DNA of 45,416 bases from CAVQBP01 sp964448105 (GTDB lineage: Bacteria > Bacteroidota > Ignavibacteria > Ignavibacteriales > Ignavibacteriaceae). The stretch spans positions 1 through 45,416 of the forward strand of contig CAYUVK010000033.1 in assembly GCA_964448105.1 (NCBI GenBank), read 5' to 3'. A program made the position numbers and the translations under genes. Within the stretch, counting starts at the first letter, position 1. Each line of letters begins with the position of its first letter. The notes below the pieces were generated by a model. It saw only the letters and a program-made list of their open reading frames with translations, was not told the origin of the DNA and made no database searches. Of the stretch, positions 15,579-24,935 are shown one piece after another.

Positions 15579-17807
15579 ATGAAAAGAATTACAGCGGTCT
15601 TATTCGTTTACTTATTTAATTATTTAGTCTTTCCTCAATCTCTTGGCGGTTGGCAAACCTATACAGATATGAAAAATATCACGGCTACCAAAACAGATGT
15701 AAATGGTTTTTGGGCAGCTTCCAGTGGTGGAGCCTTTTTTTATAATAAAGATGATCATTCTTATAAAACCCTTAGAAAATCTGATGGTCTTAACGGTGCC
15801 CAATTAAGTGCTGTAACAATTGATAAGAATAATAATGTTTGGTTCGGAAGCCAGGAAGGTATTATCGATATTTATAATCCTGTCGATAATTCTATAAAAT
15901 CCCTACTGGATATTTACAATTCAGATAAAAATCCGAAACAAATAAATGAACTTACTGCGATTGGAGATACTATAATTGTATCAACGGATTTTGGAATCAC
16001 ATTAATTGATCCGGAAAAATTAATACTTTATGATACATACTTCCGTTTTGGATCTTTTCCGTCAAATATAAGAGTTAACAGTACTCTAAAATCCGGTAAA
16101 ATATATGCCGGTACCGATTATGGCGTAGCCATTCAAAAGGATGGAACTTCTAATCTTTCTGCTCCTGAATCCTGGAATGTTTACGAAACCACAGATGGTC
16201 TTCCATCAAATAAAATAGAAAAGGTTATTAAATATAAAGATTCTATTATAGTGGCAACTGATGCAGGTTTGTCATATTTCAACGGGACAAATTGGAATTC
16301 ATTTCTTCCTCAGTATAACAATATAAATATAAGTGATCTTCTTGTTGTAAATGATACTCTCTTTATAGTAAACAATAATAAAGTTGATGCTTATTATAAC
16401 GGAATTTTGACCAACTATTTTTCAGCATCCGTACCTCTATCAAAAATTTCTTATTCAAGTAGTTTAGGTTTACTAATTGGGAGCTCCGGAGGAGCAATTG
16501 AAGCGAGGAATGCAGCATCTTTATATCCTAACGGGCCTGCAGCAAATCGATTTTTAGGAATTAATGTTGATAATAAAGGGAACCTTTGGTGTGCAAGCGG
16601 TATAGATGTTTCGGGGATTGGATTTTATAAATATGATGGTCAGCAATGGATTAATTATAATCAAACTAATACACCGCAAATTCAGGCTAACTCTTACTTC
16701 ACTGTTAAGTCTTTTGGAAATGAAGTTTTATTTGGCAGCTGGGGTCATGGGTTTTTATCAATAACAAATAATACTTATAAAGTATTTTATGTAAATAATA
16801 CGAACATGAAAGGAATACTGACCGATCCTAATTTTTTAGTTATTACAGACTTTGATAAAGATTCAAAAGGAAATTTATGGGTTCTAAATTACGGAGCTTC
16901 CGATGGAAAAACACTAAGTATGTTAACTCCTGATAGTACTTGGTATTATTTCACTGTTCCTGCTTTTTTTAATCAATATATTCAGCAAAATATGGGTATG
17001 GTAATTGACCAATACGACACAAAATGGTTCTACTCGAAGGACCCAAATAAACCTGGTTTATTTTATTTTAATGAAAATGGAACATATACAAAAACATCAG
17101 ATGATGTCTCAGGATATATAAATCAGTCAAATGGTTTAAATGACAATACTGTAAATTCAATATTGCTCGATAAAAGAGGCGATCTCTGGGTTGGTACAGG
17201 ATTAGGAGTTAATGTAATTAGCAATAATGGATCGGTACTCTCGAGCAAACCGGCACTAAGCATATCAAATGTTTTTACATTGAGACAGCAGACAATTAAT
17301 TGTATGGCTGTTGATCCGATAAATCAAAAATGGATTGGTACTAACCAGGGATTATTGCTTATTAATTCCGACGGGACAAGCTTGCTAGCTACATATGATT
17401 CTAAAAACAGTCCCCTCCCCTCGGATATTATTAGAAGCATAACTATAGACGACAACAGCGGGCGAGTATATGTTGCAACCGATGCAGCTGTAACTTCTTT
17501 TAAAACATCTGCAATTAAACCTCAGGATAGTTTCACTAGCCTGTTTGTTTACCCAAGTCCTTTTATACTAGACGGCAAGAATAATCAATTAACAATTTCA
17601 GGTTTAGTAATTGATTCCGATATTAAAATAGTATCAATATCCGGGAAATTAATTTCGGAATTTTCTTCACCTGGCGGTAATGTTGCTTTCTGGAACGGAA
17701 AAGACATGAATGGTAATTTTGTCAGCAGCGGAATATACCTGGTAATTGCATTTGATAAAGAAGGAAATAATGCTGTTGCCGGAAAAATTGCTGTGATAAA
17801 AAAATAA
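15579..17807 (+). CDS. PorZ-like two-component-regulator-type beta-propeller protein with C-terminal FlgD/T9SS-like domain
   Basis: This 742-aa protein has a short signal peptide (about 1-19). It is built of repeated propeller blades with the typical 'D..G.LWVGT..G' pattern, for example KGNLWC, RGDLWVGTGLGVNVI and NQKWIGTNQGLLLI. An N-terminal propeller has the PorZ-like sequence order (TLRKSDGLNGAQLSAV, then STDFGITLIDPEKL). The C-terminus (about 655-742) is an FlgD-type Ig domain with VYPSPF and WNGKDMNGNFVSSGIYLV, used as a T9SS sorting domain. In Porphyromonas, PorZ is a surface part of the T9SS attachment complex that binds A-LPS. The match here is by architecture; it may instead be an ordinary T9SS cargo protein. 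Confidence 0.8.
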   Translation: MKRITAVLFVYLFNYLVFPQSLGGWQTYTDMKNITATKTDVNGFWAASSGGAFFYNKDDHSYKTLRKSDGLNGAQLSAVTIDKNNNVWFGSQEGIIDIYNPVDNSIKSLLDIYNSDKNPKQINELTAIGDTIIVSTDFGITLIDPEKLILYDTYFRFGSFPSNIRVNSTLKSGKIYAGTDYGVAIQKDGTSNLSAPESWNVYETTDGLPSNKIEKVIKYKDSIIVATDAGLSYFNGTNWNSFLPQYNNINISDLLVVNDTLFIVNNNKVDAYYNGILTNYFSASVPLSKISYSSSLGLLIGSSGGAIEARNAASLYPNGPAANRFLGINVDNKGNLWCASGIDVSGIGFYKYDGQQWINYNQTNTPQIQANSYFTVKSFGNEVLFGSWGHGFLSITNNTYKVFYVNNTNMKGILTDPNFLVITDFDKDSKGNLWVLNYGASDGKTLSMLTPDSTWYYFTVPAFFNQYIQQNMGMVIDQYDTKWFYSKDPNKPGLFYFNENGTYTKTSDDVSGYINQSNGLNDNTVNSILLDKRGDLWVGTGLGVNVISNNGSVLSSKPALSISNVFTLRQQTINCMAVDPINQKWIGTNQGLLLINSDGTSLLATYDSKNSPLPSDIIRSITIDDNSGRVYVATDAAVTSFKTSAIKPQDSFTSLFVYPSPFILDGKNNQLTISGLVIDSDIKIVSISGKLISEFSSPGGNVAFWNGKDMNGNFVSSGIYLVIAFDKEGNNAVAGKIAVIKK

Positions 17808-17825
17808 AAAGTTATAAATACTTGA

Positions 17826-19775
17826 ATGATAAACCTTTCTAATATTTCACTTCAGTTCGGCGGAAATTATTTATTTGAAAATGTAAACTTTAGAATAAAT
17901 TCAGGGGATAAGATTTCCCTGGTTGGTGCTAACGGTACCGGGAAATCTTCACTTCTCAAAATTATTAACGGAAATCTTCAACCTGAATCCGGGAACATTT
18001 TCATACAAAAAAATATCAGCATCGGCTTTCTTCCACAGGAAAATATAACTCATAAAGATAAATCGCTTCTTGATGAAGCTTTATCGGCTTTAACCGATAT
18101 TGTTGGATTAAGAAATAAGGAATTGGAAATAACTAATGCACTCAGCCAAAATATTTCCGATGAAGAAAAGATTGACCTGGTTAATCAACTTGGAGAAGTC
18201 CATCACAAGTTGGAGGAATTGGATTCTTATACTGCAGAATCGAAAGTAAAAAAAATCCTTTTAGGTCTTGGTTTTTATGAAGAAGATTTTAATAGGCTGA
18301 CTGATGAATTTTCCGGCGGATGGCAAATGAGAATTGCTCTCGCGAAAATACTCATATCACAAAATGATCTCCTTTTAATGGATGAACCGACAAACCATTT
18401 AGATATTGATTCCCTTGAATGGCTCATAAACTTTCTAAAAAATTACCGTGGTGCTTTAATAATCGTATCCCATGATAAGCATTTTATTAACGAGATTACA
18501 AATAAAACCCTGGAAATTTATTTAAACAAATTTTATAAATATAACGGCAACTATGATTCATACTTAAAATATAAAGAAGAAAGAGACAAGCTTGCCGAAA
18601 ATCAATTTATTCAGCAGCAAAGAAAAATTAAAGAAACAGAAAGATTTATTGAAAGATTCAGGTATAAAGCAACAAAAGCCAAACAAGTCCAGAGCAGGAT
18701 AAAACAGCTTGAAAAAATTAATATGATAGAGCTGCCTGAAAATAAATCGGATATTAATATTAAATTTCCTGAACCGCCGGCCAGCGGAAAAATAAATATA
18801 GAATTAGATTCAATTTCAAAATCATTCGGTAAAAAGAAAATATTCGAAAAAATAAATTTCCAGGTAAACCGCGGAGATAAAATAGCTTTTGTTGGAGCTA
18901 ACGGGACAGGCAAAACTACTTTAGCAAAAATTATTGCTGGTGAAATTGATTTCAATTCCGGGAAAAGAATTGTTGGTCACAATACCATTATTAGCTATTA
19001 TGCTCAAGATACTGCAGATAGTCTTAATCCGGATCTTGATATTTTGGAAACCGTAGAAAATATTTCCAAAGAAAAAACAATTGGTCAATTACGCTCTTTG
19101 CTTGGAGCTTTTCTATTTTCAGGCGATGATGTTTTTAAAAAAATTGAAATTTTATCCGGCGGAGAAAAAAGCAGGGTGGCACTGGCAAAAATCCTTTTAA
19201 CTAAATCTAATTTCATTATTCTCGATGAGCCAACAAATCATCTTGATATATCATCAAAAGAAGTTCTTTTAAAAGCTCTTCAAAATTTTTCCGGTTCTTT
19301 AATTTTAGTATCCCATGATATAGATTTCTTAAAACCTCTTGTAAATAAAGTTATTGAAATTAAAAAAGGTCAAATTAAAGAATACCTTGGCGGGATTGAA
19401 TTCTATTTACAAAAAAGAGAGCTGGCTTTTGAACTGGAAGAACAAGTTTCAAAAAGTAAAGAGAAGGATATTTCAAATAGACGAGATCAAAAAAGACTTG
19501 AAGCCGAGCTAAGGCAAAAGAAATATAATGCCACGAAAGAAATAAGTAAGAAAATACAAAACCTTGAACAAAAAATTGATGAACTGGAAGCAAATGAAGA
19601 TAAGCTAAAAAAACTTCTTTCAGATCCAAACATTTATAACGATCATGAAGCAGCGATAGAGAAAACTACTGAATACAATAATGTCCAAATGGAATTGGAG
19701 AAATGTTTAATTGAATGGGAAGATCTTTCCAAACAGCTTCATAAAATAGAACAGCAGTTCTTTTTTAAACTTTAA
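17826..19775 (+). CDS. ABC-F family ATPase (Uup/YdiF-like)
   Basis: This is a 649-aa soluble protein with two ATP-binding cassettes and no membrane segments. Domain 1 has GANGTGKSS, FSGGWQMRIALA and LLLMDEPTNHLD. The linker arm at about 240-300 is rich in Lys/Arg/Gln. Domain 2 has GANGTGKTT, LSGGEKSRVALA and FIILDEPTNHLD. A C-terminal charged coiled coil (about 545-649) matches the ABC_tran_CTD domain of Uup/YdiF types. The family acts on the ribosome or nucleic acids. It follows the PorZ-like gene by 18 nt, and its 3' end overlaps the convergent ROK gene by 11 nt. Confidence 0.94.
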   Translation: MINLSNISLQFGGNYLFENVNFRINSGDKISLVGANGTGKSSLLKIINGNLQPESGNIFIQKNISIGFLPQENITHKDKSLLDEALSALTDIVGLRNKELEITNALSQNISDEEKIDLVNQLGEVHHKLEELDSYTAESKVKKILLGLGFYEEDFNRLTDEFSGGWQMRIALAKILISQNDLLLMDEPTNHLDIDSLEWLINFLKNYRGALIIVSHDKHFINEITNKTLEIYLNKFYKYNGNYDSYLKYKEERDKLAENQFIQQQRKIKETERFIERFRYKATKAKQVQSRIKQLEKINMIELPENKSDINIKFPEPPASGKINIELDSISKSFGKKKIFEKINFQVNRGDKIAFVGANGTGKTTLAKIIAGEIDFNSGKRIVGHNTIISYYAQDTADSLNPDLDILETVENISKEKTIGQLRSLLGAFLFSGDDVFKKIEILSGGEKSRVALAKILLTKSNFIILDEPTNHLDISSKEVLLKALQNFSGSLILVSHDIDFLKPLVNKVIEIKKGQIKEYLGGIEFYLQKRELAFELEEQVSKSKEKDISNRRDQKRLEAELRQKKYNATKEISKKIQNLEQKIDELEANEDKLKKLLSDPNIYNDHEAAIEKTTEYNNVQMELEKCLIEWEDLSKQLHKIEQQFFFKL

Positions 19776-20739
19776 TTCCTAAAAATTCTTCAGCTAAAGC
19801 CATACCTCCGTAAATAGCTGCATCATCACCTAATTCCGATGCAACAATCTTTAAACCCTTTGCAGCTTCCTTGAGAACATGTGCATTAAAAGCTTCTTTA
19901 ATATGCGGTATCATAAAATGACTAAGTGCTTCCACTAATCCCCCGCCGAGTACAATCATATCAAGATTTAATAAATTTGCAATACTTGCTAAAACTATCC
20001 CGATAGTTTCACATTCATCGGAAATATGCTTGCTAACAATCGGGTCATTTTTTTTAACTGCAGTTGCGAGCGCTTTACTTTTTATTTTTTCTCCAGGTTT
20101 AACAAGTTTGTTTAAAATACTTTTCTTGTTTTTCTTAATACTGGCTTCAATCTTTTGGGCTATTGCTGTTCTACTGGCAACTGCCTCGAAACATCCTCTG
20201 TTACCGCAGCCGCAAAGAGGTCCATTCTTTTGAACTACAATATGTCCTATCTCGCCGGCAATATAATTGGATCCTCTATAAATTTTATTGTCAAAAAATA
20301 AGGCACCGCCTATCCCCGTACCTATAAAAACAGCCAGCATATTTTTCGATTCTTTTCCAATTCCAAAATTCTTTACACCTAATCCCCCCATGTTAACATC
20401 ATTCTCTAGTAAAACCGGATAATTAATTTCCTTTTGAAGCTTTTCCTTTAAATTGTAATTTTTTATTCCAAGGTTAGGTGCCAAACCAACTACCCCGGTA
20501 TACGGATTTAAAGAACCCGGGATACCGATACATACAGCTTTTACATTTTCTTTGTTGAAATTATTTTCTTTAACGAGATCCTTAACTATTGAAGCAAGAC
20601 TTTCAACATATTCTTTGTTAGTTGAATTGGATTTGGTCGGCTTTTTTAATTTGGCAAAAATTCCGTCTTTTGAATTTAAAGCAGAAGCTAAAATTTTTGT
20701 ACCTCCCATATCAACGCTAATTATAAAATCTTTACCCAG
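19765..20739 (-). CDS. ROK family sugar kinase, probable glucokinase, with a non-ATG start
   Basis: The protein phosphorylates glucose or a related sugar with ATP. The ROK signature is seen: the DMGGTK phosphate loop, ENDVNMGGLG, FIGTGIGGALF, GEIGHIVVQ with catalytic residues, and the zinc motif CGCGNRGCFEAVASRTAI. The first ATG (20709) starts at MGGTKI, which would remove the first beta-strand. The frame is open upstream to a TAA at 20753-20751 and reads GKDFIISVDMGGTKI, the normal ROK N-terminus. A CTG at 20739 lies 5 nt after AAGAGG (20750-20745) and is my preferred start; ATT at 20742 is an alternative. Length would be 324 aa. Confidence 0.85.
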   Translation of the reverse strand: MGKDFIISVDMGGTKILASALNSKDGIFAKLKKPTKSNSTNKEYVESLASIVKDLVKENNFNKENVKAVCIGIPGSLNPYTGVVGLAPNLGIKNYNLKEKLQKEINYPVLLENDVNMGGLGVKNFGIGKESKNMLAVFIGTGIGGALFFDNKIYRGSNYIAGEIGHIVVQKNGPLCGCGNRGCFEAVASRTAIAQKIEASIKKNKKSILNKLVKPGEKIKSKALATAVKKNDPIVSKHISDECETIGIVLASIANLLNLDMIVLGGGLVEALSHFMIPHIKEAFNAHVLKEAAKGLKIVASELGDDAAIYGGMALAEEFLGIKV

Positions 20740-20872
20740 AATAACCTCTTAGCAATTTATTTAACAAAATCTTAATATAAAAAATTAGAGATATTTTAAT
20801 ACTTTTCCAAAACTCTTAATTTAGCTTTTAATTTAAATTGTTTATATCGGTTATAATCTATAATTTTAATAA
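20740..20872. promoter_or_regulatory. Divergent promoter region between ROK kinase and rsmA
   Basis: These 133 nt separate two divergent genes, so both promoters must lie here or inside the flanking genes. It is AT-rich. The AAGAGG ribosome site of the kinase is at 20750-20745. I could not fix unique -35/-10 boxes. Confidence 0.4.
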
Positions 20873-21676
20873 ATGGAAAAAATCAAACCGTTAAAAAGAT
20901 TTGGTCAAAACTATATAAATGATCAAAATATTTTAAATAATATAGTAAAAGAAATTAATCCCCGAAAGGATGATAATTTAATTGAAATAGGACCTGGTCT
21001 AGGCTCACTAACTGAAAAATTATCTGCTTTTACACCTGCTTTAACGGCAATTGAAATAGACAAAAGGGTAATTGATAATCTTTCACAAAAATTTCCTCAA
21101 ATGCTTTTAATAAATGATGATTTTTTAAATATAGATTTGTTAAAGTTATATAATAATTCAAAAAATAAATTGAGAATTGTAGGGAACATTCCATATAATG
21201 TAACGTCTTCTATAATATTTAAGATGATCGAAAATAATTCGATTGTATCAGATTCGGTTATTATGGTTCAGTCAGAAGTAGCTCAAAGGATGGTTGCAAA
21301 GAAAGGAAGTAAAGATTATGGAATCCTTTCGGTTCTGCTTAATTATTTTTCAGATGTAAAACTTTGTTTCAAGGTTTCGCCGAATGTTTTTTTCCCGAGA
21401 CCAAAGGTTTTTTCCTCCGTAGTTCATATTTTTTTTAAGGATCTTGAAGATACAAAAGAAGAACAAAAATTTTTTATCAATTTAGTTAAAGCCGCTTTTG
21501 GAAATAGAAGAAAAACTTTAAGGAATTCTTTCAGTAACAACCGGGTAACTTCCGGGTTAAAAGATATTGATTTTAAGCCTTCCGGGATAAATCTTTCTTT
21601 ACGTGCTGAACAACTTGATGTTGATGATTTTAAGAAATTATCAAAATATGTTTTCAAAAAGCCGAACATAGAATAA
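20873..21676 (+). CDS. rsmA: 16S rRNA (adenine(1518)-N(6)/adenine(1519)-N(6))-dimethyltransferase
   Basis: This 267-aa SAM-dependent enzyme dimethylates two adjacent adenines in helix 45 of 16S rRNA (KsgA). The N-terminal KRFGQNYINDQNI is the family start motif. SAM motif I is EIGPGLGSLTEKL, the acidic residue of motif II is in AIEIDKR, DDFLN is motif III, and the catalytic NIPYNVTS is motif IV. The C-terminal domain has FFPRPKVFSSV and GNRRKTLRNSF. Length is normal. PAP2 follows by 26 nt. Confidence 0.97.
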   Translation: MEKIKPLKRFGQNYINDQNILNNIVKEINPRKDDNLIEIGPGLGSLTEKLSAFTPALTAIEIDKRVIDNLSQKFPQMLLINDDFLNIDLLKLYNNSKNKLRIVGNIPYNVTSSIIFKMIENNSIVSDSVIMVQSEVAQRMVAKKGSKDYGILSVLLNYFSDVKLCFKVSPNVFFPRPKVFSSVVHIFFKDLEDTKEEQKFFINLVKAAFGNRRKTLRNSFSNNRVTSGLKDIDFKPSGINLSLRAEQLDVDDFKKLSKYVFKKPNIE

Positions 21677-21702
21677 TTCTTTTTTATCCTAATTATTGTA
21701 TA

Positions 21703-22653
21703 ATGCATAAAATAAAATCTTTTGTACGTAACCTTAAAGCTTTTGATCTAGTAGTCGTTGTTTTTTTTGTCTTCCTAATTCTTATAAACATTATATTCCT
21801 GAATAGAATTGATCACTGGTTATTTTTTATCCTAATTGATTCGGCAATAATACTTTTCGCATTTGCACTAGGATATTTTGAAGGGAAATATTCGAATAGA
21901 TTTTGGCGCATAATACATTACTGGTATATTGCTCCATTAATACTTTTCACATTTAAAGAACTTTATTATTTGGTTCACCCAATTAGAGTGAAAGACTATG
22001 ATCAGCTTTTTATAAAAATTGATCATTGGCTGTTCGGGGTAAACCCTACACAATGGCTTCACCAGTTTGCTAATCCCGTATTAACGGAAATACTACAAAT
22101 TGTATACGGGCTCTTTTATTTCCTTCCGATCATTCTTGCCCTTGCCCTTTTAAGAAATAAAAGATACCTGGCAGTAGATTTTGCGGCATTCTCAATTATC
22201 TATGGATTCTTTCTTTCGTATTTAGGCTATTTTGCGTTGCCCGGCGTAGGTCCGCGTTTTACACTTCATAATTTCCATTTAATTAATATAGAACTCCCTG
22301 GAATTTGGCTCACAAATTTTTTGAGGGAGCTTGTTAACATTGGCGAATCAATCCCCGCAGGAACACCAAATCCTGCAGCAGTAGTTCAAAGAGATGTTTT
22401 TCCAAGCGGGCATACCATGATCACATTAATCGTAATTTATCTTTCTGTTAAATTGAAAAGCCGTTCAAGATATTTTCTTGTTCCGGTAGGTACACTATTG
22501 ATTTTTGCAACAGTTTATTTATGGTATCATTATGTTATAGATCTTATCGGCGGATTAATTTTTATGATCTTTTCTCTCTGGTCGGGCAAGTATATTTTTA
22601 ATTGGTGGCAAAGGAAAGTCGGTGCAAAAGAATTTGAATATGGAAAGTACTGA
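21703..22653 (+). CDS. PAP2-superfamily membrane phosphatase
   Basis: This 316-aa protein has about six to seven membrane helices (for example 15-32, 38-56, 74-88, 126-146, 160-178, 235-290). It carries the PAP2 core: GVGPRF in place of motif 1, VFPSGHTM (motif 2 with the catalytic His) and YLWYHYVIDLIGG (motif 3 with nucleophile His and Asp). The family dephosphorylates lipid phosphates at the membrane, or transfers head groups as in inositol phosphorylceramide synthase. The substrate cannot be read from sequence. It follows rsmA closely and is followed by a double-hairpin repeat. Confidence 0.88.
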   Translation: MHKIKSFVRNLKAFDLVVVVFFVFLILINIIFLNRIDHWLFFILIDSAIILFAFALGYFEGKYSNRFWRIIHYWYIAPLILFTFKELYYLVHPIRVKDYDQLFIKIDHWLFGVNPTQWLHQFANPVLTEILQIVYGLFYFLPIILALALLRNKRYLAVDFAAFSIIYGFFLSYLGYFALPGVGPRFTLHNFHLINIELPGIWLTNFLRELVNIGESIPAGTPNPAAVVQRDVFPSGHTMITLIVIYLSVKLKSRSRYFLVPVGTLLIFATVYLWYHYVIDLIGGLIFMIFSLWSGKYIFNWWQRKVGAKEFEYGKY

Positions 22654-22753
22654 GATTAGTATTGATAACTTTGTATTGAGTAAGTTATACAATGTAATGA
22701 AATAATGTTGTTTTATTGCTCTATTGTTACAAGTTTTTTAAAAATATAAAAAT

Positions 22754-22784
22754 ATCCGCCGAAGGCGGATCAGCCTTTGGCTGA
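22754..22784. repeat. Tandem double-hairpin extragenic repeat
   Basis: Two back-to-back small hairpins: ATCCGCC-GAA-GGCGGAT (22754-22770) and TCAGCC-TTT-GGCTGA (22770-22784), which share one T. There is no T-run, so this is not a normal terminator. The GC content contrasts with the AT-rich surroundings. It lies between the PAP2 gene and the menG gene. Confidence 0.7.
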
Positions 22785-22836
22785 AAGCAATTTAACAATT
22801 ATAATCTATAGTAGAAAAACAAACTTCTGGATAAAA

Positions 22837-23532
22837 ATGATTTCAAGTAATACAGATAAAAAAATACAAGTTAGAAGAATATTTGAATCAATTGCTTACA
22901 GGTATGATCTTTTAAATCACCTGTTAAGTTTTGGTACCGACTATTACTGGCGAAAGAAAGCGTTAAAATTAACTCATCTTTCAGAAGATTCCATTTTGCT
23001 GGATGTTGCTTGCGGCACCGGGGATTTCGCTATTGAAGCAAATAGGCTAGGGGTCAAAAATATTTTCGGCGCAGACTTTTCGATAAATATGCTTAGAATT
23101 TTTAATAAAAAAAGTGAATGGATTATTGGAAGAAATGTTCAAATGGTTGCGGAAAATATTCCATTGAAAAACGAATCTGTTACTAATGTAATTGTTGCTT
23201 TCGGGGTAAGGAATTTTTATGATATCCAGAAAGGTTTCGGTTCATTTTATAATATTCTAAAGGAAAACGGGAAAGCAACTATTTTAGAATTCCGGATCCC
23301 CTCAAATTTTTTATTTAAAAGATTGTACAAATTTTATTTCAAAAAGATTCTCCCGGTTATCGGGGGAATAATTTCAGGGGATCGGGATGCATATAATTAT
23401 CTCCCAAAATCAGTCGAAGAATTTGATGAAAAAATTGATCTTGAAAAACTTCTCTTAAATTCCGGTTTTAAAAAAGTAGAAAAGTTCGATTTAACCTTCG
23501 GGATTGCCCGGACAATAATTGCAACTAAATAA
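22837..23532 (+). CDS. menG: Demethylmenaquinone methyltransferase (UbiE/MenG family)
   Basis: This protein has about 231 aa from the ATG at 22837. The frame is open to a TTG at 22777 inside a hairpin repeat, but the added 20 residues do not look like the family. It methylates demethylmenaquinone with SAM to give menaquinone. Motifs are FESIAYRYDLLNHLLSFGTD (the UbiE start), LDVACGTGDFAIEA (SAM motif I), FGADFSINML, FGVRNFYD, EFRIPSN and YLPKSVEEF. Length is normal. Its 3' end is 12 nt from the convergent lipoprotein gene. Confidence 0.95.
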   Translation: MISSNTDKKIQVRRIFESIAYRYDLLNHLLSFGTDYYWRKKALKLTHLSEDSILLDVACGTGDFAIEANRLGVKNIFGADFSINMLRIFNKKSEWIIGRNVQMVAENIPLKNESVTNVIVAFGVRNFYDIQKGFGSFYNILKENGKATILEFRIPSNFLFKRLYKFYFKKILPVIGGIISGDRDAYNYLPKSVEEFDEKIDLEKLLLNSGFKKVEKFDLTFGIARTIIATK

Positions 23533-23544
23533 CGGAATTGTTAC

Positions 23545-24342
23545 TTATTTTATATTATAATAAACAAGATTTTCCGAACCAGTGCTTGTCGAATCGGCAA
23601 AATTTATTTCACCTCTTGTAAAAACATCTAATAAGAGTTCGTTACCCTGCCATTTTACCGCACCAACAACTGCTACAAACCATCCGTAAGCTGTTACGGT
23701 TTGCTTTGCTTGAGTAAGCGGGTTTATAAGTGAAAAATTATATTGTATTTTTACAGCAGGTTTTGTTACAGTACCAGACTGTAGATTGAGTGCTATATTT
23801 TCATTACCTAAATATGCTGCCTCAACATCAACGACCGTAAATGTAATTCCCTGCTCCAGGTTGACTTTAAATACCGGCCAGGTTTTTCCATCCTGTAATG
23901 GTGAAGAGAGAAGCAGCAATTCTTGATCAATTTTAAGATAAGGCAGATAGGCAATAAATTCAGGCGGAAGATTTTCAGAGAACCCGGCTGTATCTAAAAA
24001 GTAATAAGTACCCATATCTGATTTTCTAAATAAAGAAGTATAAACAGTTGTAGAGCCATTGGAAGTTAGCGAATCAATTTGCATGATATCATAAGTAATC
24101 CCATTACCCCCCGGTTCAGGTGCGCTTTGATATCTTGAATCTCTTGTTCCGGTTATTTGCTGGTTGGCTGAATCGGTTCTTTCAAAATTATACATATAAT
24201 TACTTCCTACTGTAGATGGGAAATAATTGCTGTTATCGGTAGGGGTATTACCGGCACTAACAGAATTATCATTTTTTTTACATGAACTGATGATAAATGA
24301 AAATATTAATAAACCTAAAACAGATATAATAATTTTTTTCAT
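23545..24342 (-). CDS. Hypothetical lipoprotein
   Basis: This 265-aa protein has a lipoprotein signal: a charged start, hydrophobic stretch, then SFIISSC with the lipid-bearing Cys at about residue 21, followed by KKNDN. The rest is beta-rich with repeated 'YPSTVGSNYMYNFERTDS'-like segments seen in Ignavibacteria surface lipoproteins that measure out as one domain. I recognise no catalytic motif. It follows rdgB by 8 nt and so is probably translated from the same mRNA. Confidence 0.8.
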   Translation of the reverse strand: MKKIIISVLGLLIFSFIISSCKKNDNSVSAGNTPTDNSNYFPSTVGSNYMYNFERTDSANQQITGTRDSRYQSAPEPGGNGITYDIMQIDSLTSNGSTTVYTSLFRKSDMGTYYFLDTAGFSENLPPEFIAYLPYLKIDQELLLLSSPLQDGKTWPVFKVNLEQGITFTVVDVEAAYLGNENIALNLQSGTVTKPAVKIQYNFSLINPLTQAKQTVTAYGWFVAVVGAVKWQGNELLLDVFTRGEINFADSTSTGSENLVYYNIK

Positions 24343-24350
24343 AAATTTTC

Positions 24351-24935
24351 CTATAAAGATAAAATTCTACTTAAATTTTTAAAGGCTTTTGAACGATGAC
24401 TGATTTTATTTTTCTCATCTAAAGATAGTTCCGCCATAGTCTGATTATATCCATCCGGGACAAAGAAAGGATCGTAGCCAAATCCATTTTCACCTCTTGG
24501 CTCTTTAATTATGGTTCCTTTTACTTCACCGTCTGCAATCTTATAATTCTTCCCGTCAAAATATACTGCATAACATATATATTTGGCATGATGCGGCTCA
24601 TTAAATTTTTCCAGTTCTCTTATCAGCTTCCTGTTATTATCCTCATCATTAGCCCCTTTACCGGCATACCTTGCAGAAAAAACTCCCGGTGCTCCATACA
24701 ATTGTTCAACAGATAATCCCGAATCATCACTAATAGAAGGTATTCTATATTTATTAAATACTTCGGTTGCTTTTATTTTGGCGTTTTCTTCAAAAGTATT
24801 CCCTGTTTCTTCAATTTCCGAGAAATCATTAAGATCAAGCAGGGAAATTAATTCAAAATCAATTTCTTTAAATATTTTTTTTACTTCTTTAATTTTACCT
24901 TTATTCTTTGATGCAAAAATTATTTTTCCTTTCAT
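24351..24935 (-). CDS. rdgB: XTP/dITP diphosphatase (RdgB/HAM1 family)
   Basis: This 194-aa house-cleaning enzyme removes non-canonical purine triphosphates (XTP, dITP, ITP) as monophosphates. Motifs are IIFASKNKGKIKEVKKI (substrate-binding start), ETGNTFEENAKIKA, SDDSGLSVEQLYGAPGVFSA with the catalytic Asp, GENGFGYDPFF and KISHRSKA. Length is normal. Its ATG overlaps the stop of the upstream Mpv17-like gene by 4 nt (ATGA), a sign of translational coupling. Confidence 0.97.
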   Translation of the reverse strand: MKGKIIFASKNKGKIKEVKKIFKEIDFELISLLDLNDFSEIEETGNTFEENAKIKATEVFNKYRIPSISDDSGLSVEQLYGAPGVFSARYAGKGANDEDNNRKLIRELEKFNEPHHAKYICYAVYFDGKNYKIADGEVKGTIIKEPRGENGFGYDPFFVPDGYNQTMAELSLDEKNKISHRSKAFKNLSRILSL

